Shown: positions 9,576 through 20,953 of the stretch, in pieces | Position numbering within the stretch: the stretch's first letter is position 1 | Layout: each line of letters opens with the position of its first letter | Assembly (NCBI RefSeq): GCF_029867415.1 | Contig: NC_081185.1 | Coordinates: 36,898,766-36,962,765, forward strand | Direction of reading: 5' to 3' | DNA from: Vicia villosa | Lineage: Eukaryota; Streptophyta; Magnoliopsida; Fabales; Fabaceae | Length of the DNA stretch: 64,000 bases | Notes under the pieces: model-generated | Seen by the model: only the letters and a program-made list of their open reading frames with translations | What the model was told of the DNA's origin: nothing | The model's database searches: none | Translations under genes and position numbers: made by a program

Positions 9576-12338
9576 TATCCACGCTTGTGTCTAAAACTAT
9601 GGGTGTGTAAGCAAACTGCGCTAATCTGGACTAAAATGAATGCAGAATGTAGGGAAAAGAAAGGATTATACTCGCACGGGCCCTACCCGCTGCCTACGTA
9701 TCTGTTTTGCAGAATCAGAGCTACCGTAGCTCGGCTAACTAGTTTCTGTTTGTTTTGTGTTTTTTAGGTGAACAAGTTACATTCACACTCCGCTGCTCGA
9801 CCTTTGGAGGCTTAGGCTTGGGAATGGAGCGGAAATAACAAGCTCTTAAGAAAAGAAAATCAAAGAGTGTGGTTTGTGTTTTAAAGAATGCATGAGGAAA
9901 AACCTAAGCTAAGGGGGAAAGCTTGCTACCTATGTTATCATACAAAGGGTACAAGTCTAAACTAAGCTAGCAACCTACGGGGAAAAAGGCGAAAGCAAAC
10001 AATAATATCACACAAACGAGCTCCGCTCGTAAAACAAACAAAACCAACGGTACTGACCGAGTGGTAGAAAAGCGGTCCCGCCATAGCCAAGGGGAGCGAA
10101 TCACCCGAGTCAACCAAGCATTAGACCTCGCAAAAATGATCGGGCCATAGACAAGAGAAGCGGATCCCTCTCAGCAACCGAGCCGTCACAGATCTGAAAG
10201 GAAAACGGTGCGTGCGTACACCGAGCGTCAACGTCGATCAACGCGAGCTATAGGAAATGCGGGGGTCCGGCTGCATGAACCCTTTTCCTGACATACTCGA
10301 TAACAAGATCTTATGCAGGTTCAGAAGTGAGCCATGCGTAGCGTGCGCATACTGAATAGACTCGATGAGACTAGGCGGGGGTTGATTGCTAACCCTTTCC
10401 GCATGCCTTCCAAGAGGACTTAACGGAGTGCCATATAGGACTTATTACACCGTGACTCCCTGCCGCAAAGCACAAACGTAAACACACCGACAAAAACAGA
10501 GCCTCTTTCGAGGACTTGGCCAGATGCATGTCTAAGTACTACTTCTCATGTTAAAGGATGATGCGAGAAAGCGATAAAGTGCGAGAAAAATAAAATGAAA
10601 CGGGATCAATACCAAACGGATTATGATCCGTAAACTGTAGCGAGGAAAAGCAAGGAAACTAAGGATCCCGCGAGCGAGCTAGCAAAGCAAAAGCAAATAG
10701 TCAGCACACCGATTAGCCATGAAAGCACAAGGTCGACATGCGCGTCGAGCATAATCACAATACACCTGCAAGAGGAACAAGCAAACCAAACAAGCAGATA
10801 TAAAGTAATAGAAACGTGTCTCCAGGATGAGAACACGACACGAGTGAATGAAACTGTGTCTCGCAAATGAAGCGGAACACTCAAGCAATGAGCTTCGATC
10901 GGTGACTATCCAAATACCTCGCACACTAGCACACAAGTTAGAGATAACAACATATCACAATCGGAATTGCGTTATTTGAATGATAATCTAAACTGGAAAT
11001 GGATAACGAAATAGAGAATGAAAACGTAGCGAAAGCAAACAAAAAGAAACATGGGATAATATTCAAAAGCAAATCAAATATGTATACCGAAACTACGAAA
11101 GTCAAAACAAGTATTTACATGCACAACGATACACCGAAACGGCGAAACCGGGTAAAAACGGTGAAAACTAAACTCGTCAGAATTAAGTCAAAATTTTATG
11201 GTAAGCTAGAAACGTGCCAAAGAACTCAAATATGGAGTCGGAATTTATTAAATCGGCTCAGAAGCACGATTTCCGAAATCAGGCAGTAGCGAAAACGATA
11301 AAAAAAGTCGTCCGAAACCGAAAATAAACCTCACCATCAGCTCCGGAAGCATTATTCTACTCAAGAAACATTGTTCACATTCGCAAAAATTCAACACGGT
11401 TCAAGAGTTATGACATTTTGAAGTAAAGCCGACATACCGCGGGCGTTATGGAAAAATTCGGAACGAAAGCAAATAGCATGATATAGCAGTAAGTTTTCAG
11501 CAAGCAAAAGCATTATGTAACACTCAAACAAGTTCTATTACATCCATGAATCAACAATTAAGCAACAAGTCAAATGCATGATAGTTTTCCTCCAAATTCT
11601 ATGTTTTTTATGAGTTGAAATGCAATGAAATGCAACAAAAAATGGTCCACAAAAATTCTGCATTATTAGACTTTTTTAAAACAGTCCCAAAGAGCTCACA
11701 AACACCATATAAACTCAAGAATTTAGCTCATGGTAATTGGCACAAAGTAGTACAAGGTAGCACACAAAATAACACAATTACAAGCAAAAAGTCATAACAT
11801 ATACATGTTGCAAAAGTGAAGATTTAACAATGACACACCACTAGAAATTGCCCGGAATGAATTAACAAAATTATCGGAACCTATACACACACAAGCGGTT
11901 TCAAAAATGCGGTCGACTCGGTCAAGTTTCACCCGAAAAGTCAAAATCCGAAACTGGTACAGTAGCATAACAATCGGGTGAAAATTATCCGGAAACTAAG
12001 CACTTAATTCAAGATCCGAAAACTTACCGGATGAAGATCTAAACCGACGCGCGAACACGGACACGACACAAACGCGAACACAAAAGTGAAGTCGAAGAGC
12101 GAATCCTGAGGGGAGTAAGAGAGTGGCGCGCAAGATCTTTAAGAGAGAAGAGAATTCGAAGTCGAGATCTTGATCTTCAATCCATGTTGTTCTTGATTCT
12201 TGAAGAAAATTGATGAATATTGATGAAAGTTTTATGTAATTTGTGGTTTTGATTTGAGAGAATTGAGAGAGAATTGAGAGAAAGTGTTTTTGATTATTTG
12301 GGTGAAGTCAAGTTATGAGAGAATGTGAAGAAAAAAGA

Positions 12339-12346
12339 CTTATATA
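12339..12346 (-). promoter_or_regulatory. TATA box in solo LTR (minus strand)
   Basis: On the minus strand CTATATAAG is followed by a CT-rich leader with repeated CTCTCAATT blocks (12310-12240). It is placed about 910 bp from the LTR start and is probably the U3 promoter. Confidence 0.5.
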
Positions 12347-13911
12347 GTGAGGGTGGTGAAATGTCCAAAACGCCCTTAATTATCTCTTTTTTGCTTGTTT
12401 TCGAGGAAACACGAATCGGTGCGAAGTTTGAAAGCGGGACCAACATCCACTCGAAGATGACTAAAATTGTGGATCGTATCCGCGAGAATCATCTCAATCC
12501 GACAAGCGACGAATAAATTACGCGCGTTTGAATGACGAGAAACGTCGATTCATCTGGCGCGACTGTGCAGAATTTTATGCGTACCGCTCAAAGAACTCGA
12601 TAAAACTCCATCTTCGGCTCAAAATCCAAACATGCACGTGTGACAAAGAATCAAAGCTAACGAAATTTCCAAGAGAATGCCGCCAGAACGGACTTCATAT
12701 GATAAAAATCAAAGAAGTTATGAATTTTCGAACTCGGTGCGACATACTCGAAAACACACATTTTACCGAAAAAACACGACGATCCTTAAAATGCTGGGCA
12801 TTTTTGGTGCACAGTCGGCCGACGGTCCGAACATACGAAATCTTGGTAATGATGGTACGGAGATCCAGATAAATTTTCGAGCGAATCCGACTAATGGATT
12901 ATGATATATGAATTTTCTGAGATCCGAAACCCCTTCATTCAACACCTTTTTCTTTATAAAAAACCAAGTAATTTGCCAATTCGACCACTTTCCTCAAAGA
13001 ACTGGCTTTCGAGCCGAACACGAAAGTTGTAGATATCGTCGAAACAGTCGGGGATGTGTGAGAATTCAGCTCATATCACCTTCCCACTAGGACTTGTGAA
13101 TTTTCTCGTATTTCCACTGTTTGAACCATATTTCACACCGCACTTCCTTAAAACCTCAAGAACTCTTTATTGCTTTTCTTCAACTTTTGAATGACGAAAT
13201 AAATGTCATTAATAACTTATAGCTCAAATAAAGAGGGCAAATTTTGGGGTGCAACACACTTACAAATTCCGTGTGACTTCGCCAGAATTTTCTGCCAGAC
13301 AGTAATCAAGAGTGATCCGCAAGGGCACACCTCTCATTCTCAAGGATCTGCTTCATATCCCGAGTTACCTCCTCCTCCTAGATTTTCCTTTTCAGCAACC
13401 TTTGCTTGTCAACAAAGACGAAAAAGAATGTGAGAAGCAAGTTGATGAAATCCCAATGCCTGGTGTTCAGTTGCTTCCCTGCTTGTTGGAATTTCAGTTG
13501 GTTAAGATTCGTGCTTTGGGTGTTTCTCACCACAGATAGCTCTCCTGGTTTCGATGATAATACTAGGTGTATTCCATGCTGGGGCACCTGATCATAATGT
13601 CAAGCCTTACAAGGCGGGGAGGTACAAAGAGTCCATGACTTGCTTGATACAGAGATGTTTGAGTTTATTCATATTGGTTTCTATTGGTCAATCCCATTTC
13701 ATCTGCTGCAAGTAGAATGTTTGTTCTTCCTCGAGGAAGTAACTCATAAGAATCACTTACAATTGTTACTGCCAGAGAATTCCTTCACAACATCTATTTT
13801 GTGTTCCGAGTAATGACTTTGATAGCCAAGCGTTAGATGTTATTATTGTTCGCTGATAGTAATACAAGTTTCCTCCATCCACGATGGTGTTTTCTGTTTC
13901 AGCAGCTATAC

Positions 13912-14205
13912 TTAGGGCTCCCGACCGAGGGATAAGCAAGACTCCATGTTCTTGAGTTTGCATCATTGGCAGCTCAAATCCCTAAAGCATTCACAAAATC
14001 CAGTCGCTGTATTTAGGGCTCCCGACCGAGGGATAAGCAAGACTCTGTGTTCTTGAGTTCGCATCATTGGCAGCTCAAATCCCTAAAGCATTCACAAACT
14101 CCAGTCGCTGTTTTTTGGGGCTCCCGACCAAGGGATAAGTAAGACTCCTTGTATCTTGAGTTTGTGCACCACTTGCATGGCTCAAATCCCTAAAAGCTGG
14201 ACACT
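13912..14205 (+). repeat. ~102-bp tandem repeat (GGCTCCCGACCGAGGGATAAG)
   Basis: Three units start near 13912, 14013 and 14117. Each carries GGCTCCCGACCGAGGGATAAG, a TTCTTGAGTTTGCATCA-like block and CTCAAATCCCTAAAGC. A fourth diverged unit lies at 9307-9391, where the solo LTR inserted right after CCCTAAAGCACTT. Confidence 0.88.
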
Positions 14206-14942
14206 TGCAACTTCTGTATGACCTTGCCGAAATCTTCTTCCAGGAAGTAATCTAAGGTGTTCTGCCGTAATGCTTGGTGTGTTTTCCACTATGGGGCACT
14301 TGGTTATCTGATTGAAGGCTGTCAGTCATTCAGAGACAAGGTATAAGACCTGATTGACTCAAAGGCTATCACATTCGCACCTGAAGGCCAGAATTGAAGT
14401 TCTCCTTTGATGCAACGGATCTTCGGAAGCAATAAGTCCATACGGAGAGGATTTCCTCAACATTGGCAATTCCTAATTCATCATGCATGTTCATGTTTAA
14501 GCTTTCTTGTTTTGTTCAATACTGTTTGTATGCAAAACTTTTTTATTTTTGAACTATAATCATAATGCATTGGATATGTTTGTCTTGAAAAAATCCATTT
14601 GGTTTTGCTCTTATATGTTTTTCTATGTTTTTCGTGGTACTCAACTCTTGTTAATAAAGCTTGACAACTCCGAAGGGAGGGTGATGAACACATAATACCA
14701 ATAACCTCAAATGGTATGCTTTTGAGTAGAACCCTGTTGATGATGTACAGGCATTGTTTCAAATCCCCAAACACTGGAGATATAAGGGAGATAGACCTTC
14801 GTTAACCCCTCTGAGCCTTCGAAGTAGGAGTTTCTTTTCTCAAAATAAAAAACCCTCCCATTCAACCCAGGGGAAGGGTAGTATTCAGTTAACCTGATTG
14901 AGCATTCACAATTCATCAGGAGCACACATCTAAGGATACAAC

Positions 14943-15105
14943 AATGGTTATCCCTCGCATCAGGAGGACGAAATGTCAAAACCACAACGGTTATTCCTCA
15001 CCTCAGGAGGTTGAGACCAACATCACAACCGCGGTGGTTATCCCTCACATCAGGAGGTCAAAAGATGACGATACCACCATGGTAATTCTTCATCAATCAA
15101 GGACT
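14943..15105 (+). repeat. ~55-bp tandem repeat (TGGTTATCCCTC..CAGGAGG)
   Basis: Units containing GGTTATCCCTCRCATCAGGAGG occur near 14945, 14990 and 15045. A decayed one lies near 15080. They sit in the putative 3' untranslated region. Confidence 0.75.
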
Positions 15106-15991
15106 CAGGCAGTCACAATCACTATGCACTTCCAACAAATCAGAGATTCAGGATCACACGACTTGTTCAAAAGAAAAGAATGAAAAAAAAAAGAGAAAGG
15201 AAAAAAAAGAGCCCGCTAAGTCAACAAATTGAAAACGTGTGACTTAGGCAAAAATTAGGGCATCCCGCTGGACATCCAAATCAAAATTCAAAAGAATTTG
15301 TCCAGGCAAAAGTTAGGGAAACAAAAAAAAAAGAAAAGCGAAAGCAAAGCAAGGATTACAAAATAAGAATCCTCATCAAAAGCACAAAGTCGTGTGGTCA
15401 GACACCCAAAGAAAGGTGAAGTGATTGCCGTGTCCAGAAGAGCTCATTGACTCCTGTTATACCCCAAAATTTGCCCGCATCTTTTTTCAACAGACTTCTG
15501 TCTAAAAATTGAGAGTTTCATATAATCTTGGATTTTATTTCATAAATATCCTGATTTTATGAATACTTGGTTTTTAGAATTTTTCTTATACGGTATTTTG
15601 GTTCGCTGTTGAATTTATTTTTACGCAAACGCCAAGTACTGTTTATCACTTCACACACGCTATCTATTTGAGATTTATTTACGGATAAATAGTACTGATG
15701 CAATTGGTACAGAATTTATTTTGCAGGCGCAGAATCCGGAGTTTCAGACTGTACTGGTAACAATTAAATTATTATTGTTTCCCACTAATTTTTGTACTAT
15801 ATTCTATTATTTTCAAAATCTCTTTCTTTCTTTTCAAATCTCTTTCTTTCAAATCAAATCCTAACTTTATTCTACACATTTCTCTTTTCAAACCCTACCA
15901 TACACTTTCTTTCAAATTCTACTACCACTCAAATTTTCCTTTTTTGTACGGAATCACTTCATTCCCCAACGTCTCTATCCTTCTTTTCATT

Positions 15992-16000
15992 CTATAAATA
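15992..16000 (+). promoter_or_regulatory. TATA box in 5' LTR
   Basis: CTATAAATA lies after a long CT-rich stretch. The expected start, about 16025-16030, gives a short pyrimidine-rich leader with no ATG before the small ORF at 16094. Confidence 0.65.
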
Positions 16001-16093
16001 CCTCTCATTTTTTCCATAAAATCTCACATCAAATTTCATTCAATCTCTCAAATTTCTACCTCATATCTATTTTCTCTTCTTCCCCGGTAAAAA

Positions 16094-16261
16094 ATGGCAA
16101 AGTGGATGGAGACACTTTTTCTTATAGTCATCACCATTGCTACGGTGATCATGTCCTTCTTCTGTCTGCATAGTCCTGAAAAATGCGGACCTGCGATGGT
16201 TACACTTCCGATCATCTATTTTCTGTTGGTCATAGCATGGATTATTAATCGTCATATGTAA
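16094..16261 (+). CDS. Small ORF for 55-aa two-helix membrane peptide in LTR
   Basis: The first ATG downstream of the LTR TATA box (94 bp away) opens a 55-codon ORF ending in TAA at 16259. The start context is good for plants (A at -3, G at +4). The peptide starts MAKWMETLFLIV. It has two hydrophobic stretches, about residues 8-25 and 35-51, joined by a short polar turn with two cysteines (residues 24 and 31), and ends NRHM. This predicts a small hairpin membrane protein. I know no family for it, and the other LTRs here have no counterpart at the equivalent place. It could be a chance ORF, a translated leader ORF affecting downstream translation, or a captured host gene fragment. No expression evidence is available. 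Confidence 0.5.
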   Translation: MAKWMETLFLIVITIATVIMSFFCLHSPEKCGPAMVTLPIIYFLLVIAWIINRHM

Positions 16262-19200
16262 AGTTTGTCGTATCTTCTGTTTTTAGAATGTACCGTTCTT
16301 TATATTTACCGTGCTGTTTACTACGTTTTGTTTAGGTAATATTTGTATTGTCAGTATTAAGTATTACACTATCCATTATATCGTCATTTAACTAGTAAGA
16401 TAATATTATATGTGTTTATTGCTAGTTAAGATATTTATTTTTTTCTGTGCATTAAATCCTTTCAGTCTTATTATTGACGGTAATTTTGTTCTCGTACAGT
16501 GTACTTTAATTATTTATTATGTTTGTGTTTTTCTAACAAATCATGTAAATAATTTCTCACCATTAACACAACAAAAAACAAAAAGAAAAATTAACTTTAA
16601 CTGTTGAATTTTCACTTTAACTGTTACGTTAATACCCGAACAGCCAGTTAACAGTCAAACCCGGTGACAGCACGTTTCTCCGTGTTTTATACCATCAATC
16701 AAATCCATCTTTCACATTTCAAAATTCCAATATTTTTGTCCTAGAAGTCTTCTGACAATCACAAGATCAGCAAAGACTCAGCATTGCACAAAAATCAGGT
16801 ACGCTCGACTGTCTCCTACACAAACAGTCCCTAACTAGGGTTTTTGTTTTTTCAGGAGAACAAGTTTTTTGAGACTTCAAATGGATTTCATGTACCTCCA
16901 TATGTCTCAAAGTACCACCAGACAAATTTTCAAACTTCGATTCGCTCGAACGCGCAATCGACAGCTCAAACAGTCAACAGACGACTCGTACGATCAAAAA
17001 GTCAACAGACAGTCAAAAATGAAATTTTTTGTCAACATCCATATTTTGTCAAAGGATTCATCATTTGACTAGTGGTTGATCAAAATTCATCAAGAAAAGC
17101 TCAGAAATCAGCAAAACCCTAAGTTTCAAAATTAGGGTTTTCTCCTAAAAAGTCAACTGAACTTTGACTGGCCATAACTCTCTCATCATTCATCAAAAAA
17201 ATTCCTACCAAGGCTCATTTTGAAGGAAATTCAATTATCTTTCGAATGCAATTGGTCCTATGGTCATTGGATTCACCATTTGGAAAATATGAGCTAAGAC
17301 ATTATAGGTCATTTTCAAAGTCAACAAAAAGTGGTTTTTTGTCAAAGACCATAACATCAAGATAACTTCTCCAAATGCAAAAATGCTTCCAAAGTAGCTT
17401 GTAGAGGACATCTTGAGGTTTCTAAAAAGTACAAGAACTCCTTCATATGATAAAAATTGAGGGATTTATGCCTTGTTGAAGTTGGCTAAATTTTGGGAAA
17501 ATGCATGAAACCAACATTGATCCAAAATGTTTTTTTTTCAAAAGGGGCCAAGTTTTCATGATCCAAACATGATTCTAACAATGTTAAGGGCCTCCCACGA
17601 CCAACCTAAGGCCCATAACATTTTTATTTCTTTTTTGGTTTAATTTTATTACATTTAAGATTAAATTGAAAAAGAAATGGTAAAGAATAATGATGCAATG
17701 CTTGATTCTTAAGCTAAAGCCTCCAAAATTGATCCAATTCTGCAGCAAGAAAGGTACAAGGCAGGCCTAGGGCAAGAGGTGTGGAAAAATCAAGTTATGG
17801 TAGCTTGAATTCAAAGCTTAATATATTAAACAAGTCAAAAATTCAACAAAAGCAATCAATGCTTCTTGGCTTAGATTTTAAGCACATCTTTGCCTATAAA
17901 TGAAGTAGCACACTTCATCAATCAAGGGAGACACGAAATATAGCAAGAAGATAGCAAAGAAACTCACAAAATTTCTCAAAAAATTCCATAACTTTGTAAT
18001 TTTCGTTTTCTAATCTTCAAACCATTATCAATACAAACTAACCATTCAAATCATCTCCTGGAACCTAATATAGTAAGTTGGGATCATTACTCATGGCTAT
18101 ATGCTCATAGAACTCATGTTTCAAAAGTAGCATATTCATGCATGTTATCAACTTTTAATATCTCTACTATAAGCGTGTTTAAATAAAATCTAATGCCTTT
18201 GTTATCTTTTTGAGATCATATGGAGTAGATTTAACGTTCAACATGTGAGCTTAAAGCCCTGAGTCATGGGGTGCCATGGTTGAAGCTCAAAGCTTCAACC
18301 TTTTCGTTTTCATACTTAACATGGCCAAATGTAAAAACTAACATCACTATTGGATTCAGGAGGTCGTATTTAGTAAATCTGGGCCATTGTGGTTTTTGGT
18401 TTCATGCGTTTTTGTAGGTTTCAAAAATCCAGAAATTCGAAGGTGAAAATCCGCAGGTAAAATTGCAGGAAAATGCGCAACAAAATCCGCAGGTACCATT
18501 AAGGAAGATGATGAACAGTGGCGTGGACTTCCTTGATCACGCGTGGACGTTTCTGATTCGCTGGTCACATCTTCACCCTCTCTCCGCTCGCGTGGCATCT
18601 CCTTGCTGGCCGGTCAACTTTTCAACTCTCTCTCCCTCAACTTCCATTGGTCCACGCAGTAAGTGGTGGGCCCAGTCTGACTTTGGTCTCCCCCAATAAT
18701 TCAATGCTTCACTTTGTCCCAAGACTACCATGTGACCTAAAATCTGGGCCATAGATCTCCACTAAAAATGCATCCAACGCACCAGACAAGCAGTCCATAC
18801 CATGGACTCACTAGCATATCACACATGATTATTTATTTTCTATTTTCTATTTTTATTCTATTTTCTTTCAATAATTAATTAAAAAGAGTTTAAAAAATCC
18901 AAAAAATATGACAAAAATATTTTTAGGTTTCTAAAATAATCTATTATTTTTTGACTTAAAATATTTTATTTTTTCTTAAATATTAAAATATTTTGTATAA
19001 TTAATTAGTATATATTTATATATTTGCTTTTTAATTATTTCAACCAATCAAAAAATCATAAAAAATTGTTCTTTATATTAAATTTAGTTTATATATTATA
19101 GACTAATTTTGTACATATTTAGGATAATTTTCTCTTTAAGTTTTAATTATTTGTGTAATTATTTGTATAATTATATGATTATTTAACTTAATAATTTCAA

Positions 19201-20054
19201 AATCAGTTTCAAAAAATCAAAAAAATTAGTTTTATTTTAAAATTAATTGACAAGTATTTTGAACATATTTTAAACTTAATTTTTAGGTTTAAATTTTATT
19301 TCTACCTTTTTCTCATTTTAATTAAATTAATCATGCATTAATTCTAATTAAAATCAATCATACAAAAAATCCAAAAATATTTCCTTTATTTTCTTGCAAT
19401 TTAAATTCCTAGATCAAGTGTATAGGTTGTCAAATTCATGTAAATAGCGTAGTTTACATTTCCCGCACAATCGATGTAATAGCGTAGATTTATTTTCCGC
19501 ATTTTACATTTCCGCATTTTAATTTCTGTACATATAAAACTGCGTGTATGTCAAAGATAAAAATTGAAGCGTTAGGTCACTAACTTCAAAAATAAAATAT
19601 CTGAATCAAAACACAATCACACTTGCACCTCTTAGGGTAATCCCTCTTTTACTCTTTTCAGAAATCAAAATCAAATTCTACTGTTTCAAATGCAAAATCG
19701 AACTTTTGTTTACATCTGATAAAAGGAGAATTTTCTAAAAGAATTAGGAAAAGACCTTATAAATATAGGATAGACCTCCTAATTGCTTGCTCAAATCAAA
19801 ACAACAAATGTCTCACATATTCACCGTTTTTCAAAACAAAACTTTCAAAAAAGACAATACTTGGTATATATCCAAACAAGGATCATTACAAAGTTAAAGA
19901 TCTTTTTTCAAAACATCTTTCGAAAAACAAAACACTTTGTATACATCCGCACAAGGATCATTACAAAGTTAATTGCAAAGGTATTTTAAAACCACATACA
20001 AGCATTTAAAGGCAAGACAAACGATTCAAAGAAGTGAGCCAAGCAACTAAGAGC

Positions 20055-20102
20055 CCATGGATAACCATGGATACAAAGGGTGCTAACACCTTCCCTTTGT
20101 AT
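20055..20102 (+). other. Conserved LTR double hairpin (5' LTR copy)
   Basis: Hairpin A is CCATGG-ATAA-CCATGG (20055-20070). Hairpin B follows directly: ATACAAAGGG pairs perfectly with CCCTTTGTAT (20071-20080 with 20093-20102) around the 12-base loop TGCTAACACCTT. The other Tat/Ogre-type LTRs keep both hairpins and the loop but have different stem bases that still pair. The pair lies about 165 bp before the LTR end, presumably in R/U5 of the RNA. Confidence 0.75.
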
Positions 20103-20270
20103 AACCTATCCCCTTACCCAGAATTTCTTAAAGGTCTTTTTTCTGTTTCTTTTATAAACCTTTCCTTAATTGGATAAAATAAAAGTCGGTGGCGACTCTC
20201 TGATTTTCACAATTCAAAAAAAGCAAAAGAAGAGTCAGTTTGCGTCTCACAAAACTGAGGGCGACAGAAC

Positions 20271-20288
20271 TGGCGACTCTGCTGGGGA
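20271..20288 (+). promoter_or_regulatory. Primer-binding site, tRNA-Arg type
   Basis: TGGCGACTCTGCTGGGGA begins four bases after the LTR end. It starts with the TGG that pairs with a tRNA CCA end. Ogre elements are reported to use a tRNA-Arg primer with a site of this kind; the tRNA identity is recalled from the literature, not checked. Confidence 0.85.
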
Positions 20289-20953
20289 TTTCAAAAACAA
20301 AATGTTTTCAAAAAGGGATTACCTTAGAGATTAGGCCATTTCGATGTTTTCAATTGCTTGTCTTGTTTGCTTTATCTTTCAAAGGTTTGTTTGGGTATTT
20401 ACTTGTGTGAAAGATTCTAACCCGAATCTCGAGATACCTTAAGTATGTGACAATAGACCAAGGAAACTGTACGACATGTACCGATACGGTTGATCTGGTA
20501 GTCACCGTTAGTGCGACACTTTGGTTTATACTGATGTACCTTGAAAACGATCAAGGAGTATGTTAGGCTTCCGAAATGTCATTAAACACTAATTTGTCTT
20601 AGAATCTTTTAGTTGAACTTGACTTGTGGCCTATTAAGTGGCTAGCTTTGAAATTGATCGAAGTTAGTTATCCTCGAGAAATATTTTAATCGGCCGCCCG
20701 AGTGCCGTATTAAGATGTTGTCTCCAAGGATCATAGAACCCGAATACTATTCTAAGACAGGTTTTAACCAACTCAACTTCAGTGGGGAGGGTATCACCTA
20801 TCAAACTCATGCAAGCCTTTGAACCTAAGGCTATTGTTTGATTTGTTTGTGTTTGCCACATGTTTGACATCATGATATAATAAGCATCATAAGCATATCA
20901 TTTTTCACTAATCATTTCAAGGATCAAAGAGTTTACCTTTGTTGTTGCAGGTA
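20289..20953 (+). other. Untranslated leader of Tat/Ogre-like element
   Basis: This non-coding stretch between the primer site and ORF1 has no sustained ORF on the plus strand. Just before ORF1 is TTGTTGTTGCAG-GTAATGG (20939-20957). TTGTTGCAG resembles a 3' splice site, so a leader intron is possible but unproven. Confidence 0.55.

Larger units (their letters stand above)
9392..13256 (-). mobile_element. Solo LTR of Tat/Ogre-type element, minus strand
   Basis: Read on the minus strand, it begins TGTTGCACCCCAAAATTT at 13256 and ends GTAGCGACA at 9392. It is flanked by a perfect 5-bp target duplication CACTT (9387-9391 and 13257-13261). Neither a polypurine tract nor a primer site borders it, so it is a solo LTR left by LTR-LTR recombination. 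Its length is 3865 bp. Its two ends match the plus-strand LTR at 57430-61262, so both belong to one family. No ORF in it looks real; readings such as the 222-codon frame at 9099-9767 run across the LTR boundary. Confidence 0.92.
13257..15454 (+). other. Tat/Ogre-like non-coding debris, right block
   Basis: This continues the left block after the solo LTR. It contains imperfect higher-order repeats: sequence near 9114-9280 is echoed at 13440-13600 and again near 14220-14300 (ACTAGGTGT..GGGGCACCTGG-type blocks). The end (15200-15300) holds GCTAAGTCAAC..GACTTAGGCAAAAAT, the motif that directly follows integrase in the large element (30011). A 3' untranslated region of a related element is therefore likely. 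No coding frame is supported, and no polypurine tract precedes the LTR at 15455. Confidence 0.5.
15455..20266 (+). repeat. 5' LTR of Tat/Ogre-like element
   Basis: It starts TGTTATACCCCAAAATTTGC and ends GGGCGACA, four bases before the primer-binding site; length 4812 bp. U3 ends near the TATA box at 15992. A 55-codon ORF follows. The middle (16600-17600) is rich in GTCAA motifs. The 18800-19400 stretch is very A/T-rich with simple-sequence character. The last 250 bp hold the conserved double hairpin (20055-20102). The common start and the conserved tail link it to the other Tat/Ogre-type LTRs here, but the body differs. Confidence 0.85.

Noticed and set aside
9099..9767. 222-codon plus-strand ORF
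   Set aside because: It runs from repeat debris across the border of the minus-strand solo LTR at 9392; its second half is antisense LTR sequence also seen at 61026-61260.
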